Source: an uncultured Prevotellaceae bacterium (GTDB lineage: Bacteria; Bacteroidota; Bacteroidia; Bacteroidales; Bacteroidaceae). From it: 64,000 nt of DNA. This document shows positions 40,448 through 48,687 of this stretch, piece after piece (position 1 is the stretch's first letter; each line of letters starts with the position of its first letter). The notes under the pieces are model-generated. The model saw nothing but the letters and a program-made list of their open reading frames with translations, did not search any database and was not told the origin of the DNA. A program made the translations under genes and the position numbers. Location of the stretch: NCBI GenBank assembly GCA_947174945.1, contig CAMWKZ010000005.1:1-64000 (forward strand), in the 5' to 3' direction.

Positions 40448-40454
40448 TGTCTTT

Positions 40455-41375
40455 TTACCTTTTTATTTTCTCCCACGCATTGTTCTGCGCCGCATTGATG
40501 TTGAGTAGCAGGTCGTAGACGGTTTCCTTTTCCTTTTGCGTACCCTTACCTTGATAGATGTTTGCCAGTTCGTCGCGCTTGTAGTCTGTCCATATCTGGG
40601 GCAGCAGGCTTAGCGGCTTCTGCTCGTGAGCCGTTTTCAGTCCTTTTTGCAACGCCTCGGTCACGTTGGTGCGTCCGCGCTCAACGTTGTTGGCCATCTC
40701 GTCCAGCCCTTGCCGATAGTAGTCGTATTGCAGTTGGCGAAACGGTTTCATCTGCTCGTCCAAATAGTCGTTGATGAGGGCAAAGCGGTTACGGCTGTCC
40801 TCAAATGATTTCCAGCCCGTATAGCCCAAGTCCTGCGCATTGTTCACCAGCTGCATACAGCGTTGCAGTATGTCGGTGCCGCCCATTGGGGCAAAGCTAT
40901 CCAGATTGAGCCCGATAATTAGGTAAGCGTAATAGGCGAACAATGCCGTTAGCTGGTTGTCCACCGTCTCGTCGTTATAGTTTAGCTGGTCGAACTGAGC
41001 AAAATGGAAGTTAAAGTTAGCATCCTTATTATTATATAAGGTGGTCGTGTAGGCTGAATTGTACACAGGGCGGTTAGCCTGAATCATGGCCGAACATTCA
41101 AACAGGTTGTTGGATGCGTCGTATTTTGTCACCGTCAGGTTGAAGTTGCACACGATACGTTCATGCTCCTGAAATTGCAGTTCCGTCCATTGCCGGTCAT
41201 TCAGCCATTGCTCCAGCGTCTGTTGCAGGTTGTCAAATACCGACTTATCTGTACGCTCCACCTGTTGCGTGTTGATGTTCACCTTCACCTGCAATTCCTG
41301 TGCTTGTGCCGTTGCTACCCACAGCACTGCCACTGCCATGAAGGCCAGTCTGTATGTCAGTGCTCTGTATCTCAT
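40455..41375 (-). CDS. porD: DUF4835 protein, type IX secretion PorD-like
   Basis: A 306-residue exported protein (signal peptide 1-25, ending ATAQAQ). The start of the mature protein, ELQVKVNINTQQVERTDKSV, and the FNFHFAQFDQLNYN / NLDSFAPMGG segments are characteristic of DUF4835, the family of PorD of the type IX secretion system. Its exact step in T9SS is not established. Its ATG overlaps the coaBC stop by 4 bases. The name follows the family, not a confirmed ortholog. Confidence 0.8.
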   Translation of the reverse strand: MRYRALTYRLAFMAVAVLWVATAQAQELQVKVNINTQQVERTDKSVFDNLQQTLEQWLNDRQWTELQFQEHERIVCNFNLTVTKYDASNNLFECSAMIQANRPVYNSAYTTTLYNNKDANFNFHFAQFDQLNYNDETVDNQLTALFAYYAYLIIGLNLDSFAPMGGTDILQRCMQLVNNAQDLGYTGWKSFEDSRNRFALINDYLDEQMKPFRQLQYDYYRQGLDEMANNVERGRTNVTEALQKGLKTAHEQKPLSLLPQIWTDYKRDELANIYQGKGTQKEKETVYDLLLNINAAQNNAWEKIKR

Positions 41376-42568
41376 GAATTATATAGCTTGCTTAATTCAT
41401 CAATGATGTCGCGGGCCACTTCGCGCTTCGGCTTCTTGTCGTAGTTGCGCTGGCCATCGCGTGCGATGATGCTGATTTGGTTTTCGTCTGACTGAAAGCA
41501 AGTGCCTTTGTTGCGCAACGAGTTCAGTACGATAAGGTCAAGGTTCTTTTTCTCCAGTTTCTTCTGGGCGTTGGACTCCTCGTCGTTAGTCTCTAAAGCG
41601 AAGCCTACTAACAATTGACCGTCACGTTTCATTTGTCCCAGTTGGGCAGCAATGTCTTGGGTAGGTTGCAGCCGAATGATAAGGTCATCGTTCTCTCGTT
41701 TGATTTTCTGCTCAGCTACGTGCTCAGGTCGGAAGTCGGCCACGGCTGCACAAAGAATGGCCGCATCCTGCTGGGGGAAGTGCTTGACGGCTGCCTGATA
41801 CATCTCTTCGCAACTCTCAACATCAATAATCCTTAATCTCTCATTCTTTAGTTGGCTATTGACGGGACCTGCAATCAGCGTAACCTCGGCACCGCGACGG
41901 GCACACTCTTCAGCCAAAGCGAAGCCCATCTTGCCACTTGAATAATTGCCAATAAAGCGCACGGGGTCTATTTTCTCGTATGTAGGCCCTGCAGTTAGCA
42001 TGATGCGTTTGCCTTGCAGGTCTTTAGGTTCAAAGTAGTTATCTAAATAGGCCACGATGTTCTCAGGCTCCTCCATGCGTCCCTTGCCCTCCAGTCCTGA
42101 AGCAAGGAATCCGCTCTGGGGCTCAATGATGTGGTTGCCAAACGAGCGCAACCGCTGTATGTTCTGCTGGGTAGTGGGATGCTGATACATATCAAGGTCC
42201 ATAGCGGGTGCTATGAATACAGGAGCCTTCATCGACAAATAAGTAGTTATCAGCATATTATCGGCTATGCCGTTGGCCATTTTACCCAAAGTGGAAGCCG
42301 TACAGGGAGCTATCAACATGGCATCAGCCCATAGCCCTAAGGCTACATGCGAATGCCACGTGCCATCGCGTTGTGAAAAGAAATCGCTGATAACAGGCTT
42401 CTGCGTCAGTGCCGACAGCGTGATAGGAGTGATGAACTCTTTGCCTGCAGGCGTAATGACCACCTGCACCTCGGCTCCCGCCTTGATGAGTCCACGAATA
42501 ACATAACACGCTTTGTAGGCAGCAATGGAACCCGTGATGCCTAATACGATTTTCTTTCCCTTGAGCAT
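41372..42568 (-). CDS. coaBC: Bifunctional phosphopantothenoylcysteine decarboxylase/synthetase
   Basis: Catalyses two steps of coenzyme A synthesis: CTP-dependent ligation of cysteine to 4'-phosphopantothenate and flavin-dependent decarboxylation. The CoaC half (1-190) has GITGSIAAYKA near 9-19, the active histidine region DGTWHSHVALG near 70-80 and PAMDLDMYQHP. The CoaB half has LTAGPTYEKIDPVRFIGNYS near 191-210, SGKMGFALAEE and CAAVADFRPEH near 270. The 398-residue length is typical. It lies 11 bases after the exonuclease gene and is coupled to the PorD-like gene. Confidence 0.95.
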   Translation of the reverse strand: MLKGKKIVLGITGSIAAYKACYVIRGLIKAGAEVQVVITPAGKEFITPITLSALTQKPVISDFFSQRDGTWHSHVALGLWADAMLIAPCTASTLGKMANGIADNMLITTYLSMKAPVFIAPAMDLDMYQHPTTQQNIQRLRSFGNHIIEPQSGFLASGLEGKGRMEEPENIVAYLDNYFEPKDLQGKRIMLTAGPTYEKIDPVRFIGNYSSGKMGFALAEECARRGAEVTLIAGPVNSQLKNERLRIIDVESCEEMYQAAVKHFPQQDAAILCAAVADFRPEHVAEQKIKRENDDLIIRLQPTQDIAAQLGQMKRDGQLLVGFALETNDEESNAQKKLEKKNLDLIVLNSLRNKGTCFQSDENQISIIARDGQRNYDKKPKREVARDIIDELSKLYNS

Positions 42569-42579
42569 AGAGTGTGTCC

Positions 42580-43392
42580 TTACTTGTTAGCCTCGCGCAG
42601 ACGGATGCGGGTCAGCACTTGCTTGGTGTTGTAGGTGAAGTCGCCACTCAAAACCCAGCTATAATAGCCCGGGTCGAAGCGCAACACATCGGCTACGGGT
42701 ACTCCCTTATGCTTACCGAAGTTGAATACCTCGGTGCGCTTTCCTTTCACGTCAGCCCAAATGATGCGGCCTGCGAAATCCACGTTGTCGTTGGTCTTCG
42801 AGAAATCGGCCAGATATTGCATATCGTTCTGTAACACACGTTCAGGCTCTTCCTGCTTTTCGGCAGTGTACATATCCAACTCGCCAAGCAACACTCGGTA
42901 TGTTGCCTCAGTGTCTTGGTCGGCACGGTGTGCTTCGAAGTCCTCCTCCATCTTTCTTCCGCAGTAGAACTTATAGGCAGCTGCCAGATTGCGTCGCTCC
43001 ATCTTGTGGAAGATAGTCTGCACGTCAATAAGACGACACTTTGAGAAGTCGAAGTCAATGCCGGCTCGCAGAAATTCCTCAGCCAGTAGTGGCACATCGA
43101 AATGGTTTGAGTTGTACCCTGCAATGTCTGAACCTGTGAATACTTCACAGAGTTTGGCGGCTATCTGTTTGAAAGTCGGTTTGCCCTTGACATCTTCGTT
43201 GGTAATGCCTGTCAACTGTATCACTTCCTGAGGAATCGTTTTCTCAGGATTGATAAGCTCGTTGCCACGCACCTCCTTGCCGTCGGGATATACCTTAATA
43301 TATGATAACTGGATGACTCGGTCCTTGACCAAGTCAAGGCCCGTTGTCTCCAAGTCAAAAATCACAAGTGGTTTCTGTAAGTTCAGTTTCAT
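42580..43392 (-). CDS. DnaQ-like 3'-5' exonuclease
   Basis: A 270-residue DEDDh exonuclease: ExoI FDLETTGLD near 13-21, ExoII GYNSNHFDVPLLAEEF near 95-110 and ExoIII HRADQDTEAT near 160 with the histidine. The C-terminal 90 residues include FNFGKHKGVPV then YYSWVLSGDF, a domain seen in the Bacteroidota DNA polymerase III epsilon-like proteins. Its position directly after dnaN suggests a proofreading or repair function with the clamp. The start is ATG 43392; the codon before it is TTG. It is not certain that this is the main epsilon subunit. Confidence 0.87.
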   Translation of the reverse strand: MKLNLQKPLVIFDLETTGLDLVKDRVIQLSYIKVYPDGKEVRGNELINPEKTIPQEVIQLTGITNEDVKGKPTFKQIAAKLCEVFTGSDIAGYNSNHFDVPLLAEEFLRAGIDFDFSKCRLIDVQTIFHKMERRNLAAAYKFYCGRKMEEDFEAHRADQDTEATYRVLLGELDMYTAEKQEEPERVLQNDMQYLADFSKTNDNVDFAGRIIWADVKGKRTEVFNFGKHKGVPVADVLRFDPGYYSWVLSGDFTYNTKQVLTRIRLREANK

Positions 43393-43423
43393 CAACAGTC
43401 AGTTATCAGTTGTGGATGGTCAA

Positions 43424-44548
43424 TTAATCGTTGATGAGCATTGGCATCATCAGCATCAGCACGTCCTGATTCTCAGGCTGCTCTGAGGGCAGCACCAGTC
43501 CGGCACGACTGGGGTCGGCCAACTGAATGATAACCTCCTGACAGTCAAAGTTGCTCAGGATTTCGATGAATGAAGAGCCCTTGAAGCCAATGCTCATGGG
43601 CTGGCCATTGTATTCGCACGACATCCGCTCAGTGGCCGTCTTTGAGAAATCGTAGTCCTCGGCATCCAACTGCAATGTGCCGCCCTCTACGTGGAAGCGG
43701 ATAAGGTTGCTTGAGTCGTTGGCAAACGGCTGTACGCGACGCAGGGCGGCCAGCAGTCCCAGACGGTCTACGGTCAGCTGGTTGGGGTTGCTCTGCGGAA
43801 TGACAGAGTTGTAGTTAGGATAGCGACCCTCAATCAGGCGGCAGCTCAGCTCACCGTCGCCGTAGCTAATCTGGGCGTTGCGCTCGTCAAAGCGAATGGT
43901 TACGTCGCCACCGTCCTTGCCTAACAGGTTCTTCAGCAGGGCTGCTGGCTTCTTGGGCAGGATGAAGGCAGCGGGCTGTTCGCTTTGAATGGTCAGCACT
44001 TTATTGCGTACCAGCTTGTGGCCGTCGCTGGCTACGATAGCCAAACACTCGGGAGTGAGGTCGAAGTATATGCCGTTCATCACGGGGCGCAGTTCGTCCT
44101 GAGCCGTGGCAAACAGCGAGCGGTTGATGTTCTCTGCCAGCAGGGCGTTGGGGATGACAATCTCGTTGGCACCTTCGCTGATACCCTGTGGCTGGGGGAA
44201 CTCGTCAGCATTCTCAACGGGCAGCGAGAACAAACCATTTTGATAGGAAATCTTGGCCAAGTTGGCCTGCTGGTCAATGTCAAAGGTGATGGGCTGCTCA
44301 GAGAATCCCTTGACGGCCTCCAGCAAGTCGTGGTTGCCAATGGCAAAACGACCGTTCCCATCGCTCTCCGTCAGTTCGAGCTGTGTCTTCATGACGTTCT
44401 CGCTGTCAGAGGCGGTCAGGTTGAGTACATTGTCTTGGATGTCGAACAGGAAGTCAGCCAGAATAGGCAGTGAGTTCTTGCTGTTGATAACTCTTGAAAG
44501 AGCGTTGAGTTTGCTGCTAAGCGCAGTGCTTGATACGGTAAATCTCAT
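43424..44548 (-). CDS. dnaN: DNA polymerase III sliding clamp (beta)
   Basis: A 374-residue ring-forming processivity factor. Three clamp domains are visible: MRFTVSSTALSSKLNALSRV at the N terminus, then ENINRSLFATAQDELRPVMN around 145 and the C-terminal LVLPSEQPENQDVLMLMMPM, the usual hydrophobic peptide-binding end. It is the first gene of the leftward run dnaN, exonuclease, coaBC, porD, recN and TPR. It is not next to dnaA or an origin here. Confidence 0.96.
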   Translation of the reverse strand: MRFTVSSTALSSKLNALSRVINSKNSLPILADFLFDIQDNVLNLTASDSENVMKTQLELTESDGNGRFAIGNHDLLEAVKGFSEQPITFDIDQQANLAKISYQNGLFSLPVENADEFPQPQGISEGANEIVIPNALLAENINRSLFATAQDELRPVMNGIYFDLTPECLAIVASDGHKLVRNKVLTIQSEQPAAFILPKKPAALLKNLLGKDGGDVTIRFDERNAQISYGDGELSCRLIEGRYPNYNSVIPQSNPNQLTVDRLGLLAALRRVQPFANDSSNLIRFHVEGGTLQLDAEDYDFSKTATERMSCEYNGQPMSIGFKGSSFIEILSNFDCQEVIIQLADPSRAGLVLPSEQPENQDVLMLMMPMLIND

Positions 44549-44594
44549 GAGTATTTATATTTTTAGTTTTATTCCTTCGTTGCGTAATTGAGCA

Positions 44595-44602
44595 CAAAAA
44601 TA
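44595..44602 (-). promoter_or_regulatory. Promoter -7 element of dnaN
   Basis: The minus strand reads TATTTTTG, about 47 bases before the ATG at 44548. A clear -33 box is not obvious, as the sequence is AT-rich. Confidence 0.45.
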
Positions 44603-44718
44603 CAAAAAGTCTGGCTCAATAGCAAAAATATTCGCTGAAAAATTCTCATTTTAGAATTATTTTCCGTAATTTCGCAATCTGAAACAGTAAATACAAATAA
44701 AAACAAACGTATACTATT

Positions 44719-45120
44719 ATGGAATTAACAGGAAAGATTATTGCCGTATTGCCGGCAAGCAGTGGTGTATCTTCACGCACGGGTAACCCTTGGATGTCAC
44801 AGGATTATGTGATAGAAGTGCCTGGGCAGTACCCCCGTAAGTGCGTGTTCCGTGTGTTTGGCGAGGACCGCATCAAGCAGTTTAACATTCAGATGGGCGA
44901 AGACCTGACCGTCAGCTTCGATATTGATGCCCGCGAGTATAACGGTCGTTGGTACAACGATGTCCGTGCCTACAACGTTACGCGTGGTGCCGCTCCGATG
45001 GCTGCTATGCCCGGTGCTGCTCCACAGGCTGCTCCTTTCCCACCACAGCAGGCTGCCGCCCCGTTCCCTCCAGCACAGGAACCGGCAGGCGAGGGTAGCA
45101 CAGACGACCTGCCATTCTAA
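44719..45120 (+). CDS. DUF3127 OB-fold-like protein with SSB-type acidic tail
   Basis: A 133-residue protein. Residues 1-92 form the DUF3127 domain (MELTGKIIAVLPASSGVSSR, YPRKCVFRVFGEDRI, WYNDVRAYNV), a Bacteroidota family that resembles single-stranded DNA-binding OB folds. A Pro/Ala/Gln-rich linker (93-120) leads to the acidic tip STDDLPF, which closely mimics the C-terminal peptide of SSB (DDxPF) that recruits replication and repair proteins. It is transcribed divergently from dnaN. Function has not been established; a nucleic-acid or SSB-partner role is inferred. Confidence 0.8.
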   Translation: MELTGKIIAVLPASSGVSSRTGNPWMSQDYVIEVPGQYPRKCVFRVFGEDRIKQFNIQMGEDLTVSFDIDAREYNGRWYNDVRAYNVTRGAAPMAAMPGAAPQAAPFPPQQAAAPFPPAQEPAGEGSTDDLPF

Positions 45121-45163
45121 CCAGAGAGTTATAACTAATCGCGTACATTTATAATATACCAAT

Positions 45164-46681
45164 ATGCTTACACAAGAAGACCTGAAACAGCTTGCCCAGA
45201 AGGGAATCTCCGAGCAACAGATTGAGACCCAGCTGGGGCAGTTCAAGACTGGTTTCCCGTTCCTTAAATTAGAGGCCGCAGCAGCCATTGGGCGCGGCAT
45301 TGTGGTGCCCAACGCTACGGAGGGACGGAAATACGTGGAGGCTTGGCAGCGTTATAAGGCTGCCGGTCGCCGAGTGGTGAAGTTCGTGCCTGCGTCGGGT
45401 GCAGCCAGCCGTATGTTCAAGGATATGTTTGCCTTTGTTGATGCCGACTACGACAAGCCCACGACGGACTTTGAGAAGAAATATTTCGGCAACATCCAGC
45501 ATTTTGCCTTCTATAAAGAGTTGGACGCTGCTTGCCAGAAGAACAATGGCAAGGGCATCAAGGAACTGCTTGCCGAGGGTAACTACAAGGCTGTGGCTGC
45601 CAATATGCTGAAGGCCGACGGACTTAACTATGGCCAGTTGCCTAAGGGATTGTTGCTGTTCCATAACTATGCGGATAGCCCTCGCACCCCGATGGAGGAG
45701 CACTTGGTGGAGGGTGCCATGTATGCCGCCTCGAATGGTCAGGCGCACGTTCACTTCACCGTTAGCCACGAGCACATGGAGCTGTTCAAGCAGAAGGTGG
45801 CCCAGCGAGCTGACGTTTATGCCAAGCAGTTTGGCATTCGCTACGACATCAGCTTCTCCGAGCAGAAGCCGTCGACCGATACCGTGGCTGCCAACCCTGA
45901 CGGTACTCCGTTCCGCAATAGCGACGGCTCGCTGCTGTTCCGCCCGGGCGGTCATGGCGCGCTGATAGAGAACCTGAACGAGATAGAGGCCGATGTCATC
46001 TTCGTGAAGAACATCGACAACGTGGTGCCCGACCGCTTGAAGGGTGACACCGTGCTGTGGAAGCAGATTATTGCCGGTGTGCTGGTTACGTTGCAGCAGA
46101 AGGCATTCGGCTATTTGCAGCTGCTGGACACGGGCAAGTACACCCACGACCAGATAGAGGAGATAATCCGCTTCGTGCAGCAAGACCTCTGCTGCCGCAA
46201 GGCAGACATCAAGGAGCTGGAGGATGCCGACCTCGTCATCTACCTGCGTCAGAAGCTGAACCGCCCGATGCGCGTCTGCGGCGTGGTGAAGAACGTGGGC
46301 GAGCCCGGTGGCGGCCCGTTCCTGACCTACAACCAAGACGGTACTGTGTCGCTCCAGATACTGGAGTCGAGCCAGATAGACAAGTCGAACAAGGAGTACA
46401 TGGATATGTTTACGAAGGGCACGCACTTCAACCCCGTTGACCTTGTATGCGCCGTGAAGGACTATCAGGGCAACGCCTTCGACCTGCCCAAATATGTCGA
46501 CCCGACCACGGGATTCATTTCGCAGAAGTCGAAGAACGGCAAGGAGCTACAGGCACTGGAGCTGCCGGGACTGTGGAATGGCGCTATGAGCAACTGGAAC
46601 ACGGTGTTCGTAGAGGTGCCCCTGTCGACGTTTAACCCCGTCAAGACCGTGAACGACCTGCTGCGCGACCAGCATCAATAA
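45164..46681 (+). CDS. DUF4301 family protein
   Basis: A 505-residue cytosolic protein of the Bacteroidota DUF4301 family, identified by FVPASGAASRMFKDMFAF near 85, LLFHNYADSPRTPMEEHLVE near 165, HFTVSHEHMELFK, LFRPGGHGALIENLNE near 260 and KNVGEPGGGPFLT near 375. The PASGAASRM and GGHGALI loops suggest a nucleotide- or sugar-phosphate-binding fold related to nucleotidyltransferases. The reaction is unknown. It starts 43 bases after DUF3127 and is followed 12 bases later by the histidine-kinase-like gene, so these probably form one operon. Confidence 0.82.
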   Translation: MLTQEDLKQLAQKGISEQQIETQLGQFKTGFPFLKLEAAAAIGRGIVVPNATEGRKYVEAWQRYKAAGRRVVKFVPASGAASRMFKDMFAFVDADYDKPTTDFEKKYFGNIQHFAFYKELDAACQKNNGKGIKELLAEGNYKAVAANMLKADGLNYGQLPKGLLLFHNYADSPRTPMEEHLVEGAMYAASNGQAHVHFTVSHEHMELFKQKVAQRADVYAKQFGIRYDISFSEQKPSTDTVAANPDGTPFRNSDGSLLFRPGGHGALIENLNEIEADVIFVKNIDNVVPDRLKGDTVLWKQIIAGVLVTLQQKAFGYLQLLDTGKYTHDQIEEIIRFVQQDLCCRKADIKELEDADLVIYLRQKLNRPMRVCGVVKNVGEPGGGPFLTYNQDGTVSLQILESSQIDKSNKEYMDMFTKGTHFNPVDLVCAVKDYQGNAFDLPKYVDPTTGFISQKSKNGKELQALELPGLWNGAMSNWNTVFVEVPLSTFNPVKTVNDLLRDQHQ

Positions 46682-46693
46682 TTACCGAAGACC

Positions 46694-48193
46694 ATGAACA
46701 AGAAAGCATTATTATTACTTTTCAGTGTCCTCTTCTGCTGCGCCTTTGCCAGTGCGCAGCAGAAGAGCGGGCTGCAGCAGAGGGCTGAAGCCGAGAGCGA
46801 GAAGGGCAACATTGCCAGCACTCGCTTTTTGTATATCCGTGCCTACGAGGACTATGTGAACAAGGGGCAGCTCAAACAGGGCGTGGAGTGTGGTGTGAAG
46901 GCCACCGGACTGTATTACAAGGAGAATTACTACGAGCAGGCTTTCAACCTGTTGCGCCGTATCGACCAGAGCATTGCGGCTCAGAAGATGACCGACAGCG
47001 ACAAGTCGGCACTGTACTACCTGACTGCGAAAGAGCGTATGCAGATATACATGAAGATGCGCCGTGCGCCCGGTGCGCTCGAGCACCTGAAGATGATGGA
47101 GAGCTACGCCAATGCCTCGGGCAACGAGAGCGTAAAGAACGACCTGCTGTACAACAAGGCCATCTATTACTATACCTTTGGGCAGAACGCCGAAGGTAAC
47201 AGGGTGTTCAAGGAGATGGCCGACAAGCTGACCGCCTCGAAGGAGTATGACAAGGTGGATGAGGTGTATAAGACGTTGATAGCCAACGGTCGTCGCAGCA
47301 ACAGTGCCAATCTGGTGGCCCAGTCGTACAGCAGCTACATGGCGTGGAAGGACTCTGTAAGCGCGATGAAGGCTGCCGACGAGCTGGCTGCGCTGAAGAA
47401 GCAGCTGGCCGACAACGAGGCTACGATTGACGAGCAGAGCAGCTCGCTGACGTGGCGCCAGGCCATCATCATCGGACTGTGTGTCTTGGCCGCCGCCCTG
47501 GCTGCCGCCCTCATCATCGGTGGCATCGTGCTGCTGCGCTTCGTGCTGCTCACCCGCAAGCAGAAGAAAGTCATCAAGCTGGCCAACGAGAACAACGCCC
47601 TGAAGGCCAAGTTCATCAGCAACATATCGGCGCAGCTGGAGCCTACGCTGCAGAAACTCGACAAGAGTGTGCCCGAGGTGCAGGCACTGCTCGACTTCTC
47701 CAGCCACATCCAGACGCTGTCGGCCATTGAGAATGCTGCCGACGAGCCCGTTGAGATGGAGGACGTGCAGGTGCAGCAGTTCTGCGAGGACATGATGGAG
47801 CAGATTCGCGACAAGGTAGAGAGTGGGGTGGTGCTGAAGGTGAACGCCTCAAAGCTGACCGCCACCATCAACCGCGAGTATGTGACGCACATCCTGCTCC
47901 ACCTGTTGCAGAATGCTGCCGAGTACACCCCGGCCAACGGCACCATCTGGCTCGAGTACAAGAAACGTGGCGCCCACACCCATCAGTTCTTGGTGTCCGA
48001 CACGGGCTGTGGCATTCCCGAGGAGAAGCGCGAGGACGTGTTCAAGCCCTTCCTCGAGGTACACGACCTGACCAAGGGCGACGGCCTCGGGCTGCCCACC
48101 TGCAAGCAGATGGCCCTGCGCATGAACGGCGACCTCGACATAGACCCCGAGTTCACCAAGGGCACCCGCTTCGTGCTGGAGCTGCACACCTGA
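46694..48193 (+). CDS. TPR sensor histidine-kinase-like protein lacking the phosphoacceptor His
   Basis: A 499-residue membrane protein: signal peptide 1-21, TPR-like helices at about 25-230, a membrane helix at about 256-281 (AIIIGLCVLAAALAAALIIGGIVLLRFVLL) and a coiled coil. In the dimerisation helix the usual S-H-E-L is S312-A313-Q314-L315, so the phosphorylated histidine is missing. The ATPase domain (about 355-498) is intact: LLQNAAEYTP N box, DTGCGIPEEKRE, then GDGLGLPTCK. No response regulator is adjacent. It could act through ATP-driven conformational change, as a phosphatase, or as a degenerate kinase; N-terminal DUF5112/5113-like proteins have similar layout. Confidence 0.78.
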   Translation: MNKKALLLLFSVLFCCAFASAQQKSGLQQRAEAESEKGNIASTRFLYIRAYEDYVNKGQLKQGVECGVKATGLYYKENYYEQAFNLLRRIDQSIAAQKMTDSDKSALYYLTAKERMQIYMKMRRAPGALEHLKMMESYANASGNESVKNDLLYNKAIYYYTFGQNAEGNRVFKEMADKLTASKEYDKVDEVYKTLIANGRRSNSANLVAQSYSSYMAWKDSVSAMKAADELAALKKQLADNEATIDEQSSSLTWRQAIIIGLCVLAAALAAALIIGGIVLLRFVLLTRKQKKVIKLANENNALKAKFISNISAQLEPTLQKLDKSVPEVQALLDFSSHIQTLSAIENAADEPVEMEDVQVQQFCEDMMEQIRDKVESGVVLKVNASKLTATINREYVTHILLHLLQNAAEYTPANGTIWLEYKKRGAHTHQFLVSDTGCGIPEEKREDVFKPFLEVHDLTKGDGLGLPTCKQMALRMNGDLDIDPEFTKGTRFVLELHT

Positions 48194-48223
48194 TGCCGAC
48201 CGGGCTTCGTATGAATCGACACA

Positions 48224-48392
48224 GCGGAACCGCAGCCTGTAGGTTCCGCATCCGCTAAAAAACTGGTTCAGGGCGTGCGCTCTGAACATCAAGGGCGACC
48301 GCTCCATTCATTAAGGGCGGCCGCCCTTAATCATAAGCACGCCCGCCCTACGACCATCGGGAGCCGCTCCGCCACCCACGCCGAGCGGCTCC
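48224..48392. repeat. Three GC-rich hairpins in the 48194-48687 gap
   Basis: GCGGAACC at 48224-48231 pairs with GGTTCCGC at 48242-48249, probably the terminator of the kinase-like gene. TTAAGGGCGGCCGCCCTTAA at 48311-48330 is a perfect 20-base palindrome. GGAGCCGCTC at 48360-48369 pairs with GAGCGGCTCC at 48383-48392. No gene is present in 48194-48687; the rest is the 22-nt repeat array and the promoter listed next. Confidence 0.6.
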
Positions 48393-48432
48393 TTACTCCT
48401 CGCCGAGCCGTTGTTTATCCCTCACGGAGGCA

Positions 48433-48497
48433 CTCCGCACCATGTGCCGACACGCTTCGCACACTATGCCGACACGCTCCGCACGATGCGCCGAGCG
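48433..48497. repeat. Three 22-nt dispersed repeat units
   Basis: Units start at 48433, 48455 and 48477, with the same core (CTCCGCACCATG then TGCCGACACG) and period as the array at 93-203. Both arrays lie in gene-free DNA next to GC-rich hairpins. Confidence 0.65.
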
Positions 48498-48557
48498 TAT
48501 TTCTTTAACCTTTCGACCAATATTGCCCTAAATCACTTTCGTGAGAAACGATTTTGA

Positions 48558-48587
48558 TTGGCAATTCAAAAAAATATATTATCTTTG
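48558..48587 (+). promoter_or_regulatory. Promoter of the M60 protease gene
   Basis: TTG at 48558-48560, 19 bases, then TATCTTTG at 48580-48587, followed by CA. The leader to the ATG at 48688 is about 95 bases, longer than usual in this window. Confidence 0.65.
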
Positions 48588-48687
48588 CACTCCAAATCGG
48601 CAGATATACGTCAGATGTCAGTCGAATCGTACATTCGGATAAAATACATAGTAAAATAACAATATTCTTATAAGCTAACAAAAGAAG

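Noticed and set aside
45269..46426. Long open frame (385 codons) on the minus strand
   Set aside because: It lies wholly antisense to the DUF4301 gene, has a Leu/His/Val-rich composition typical of a reverse-frame artefact and no family motif.
46715..47707. 330-codon minus-strand open frame
   Set aside because: Mirror frame of the histidine-kinase-like gene; no recognisable product.
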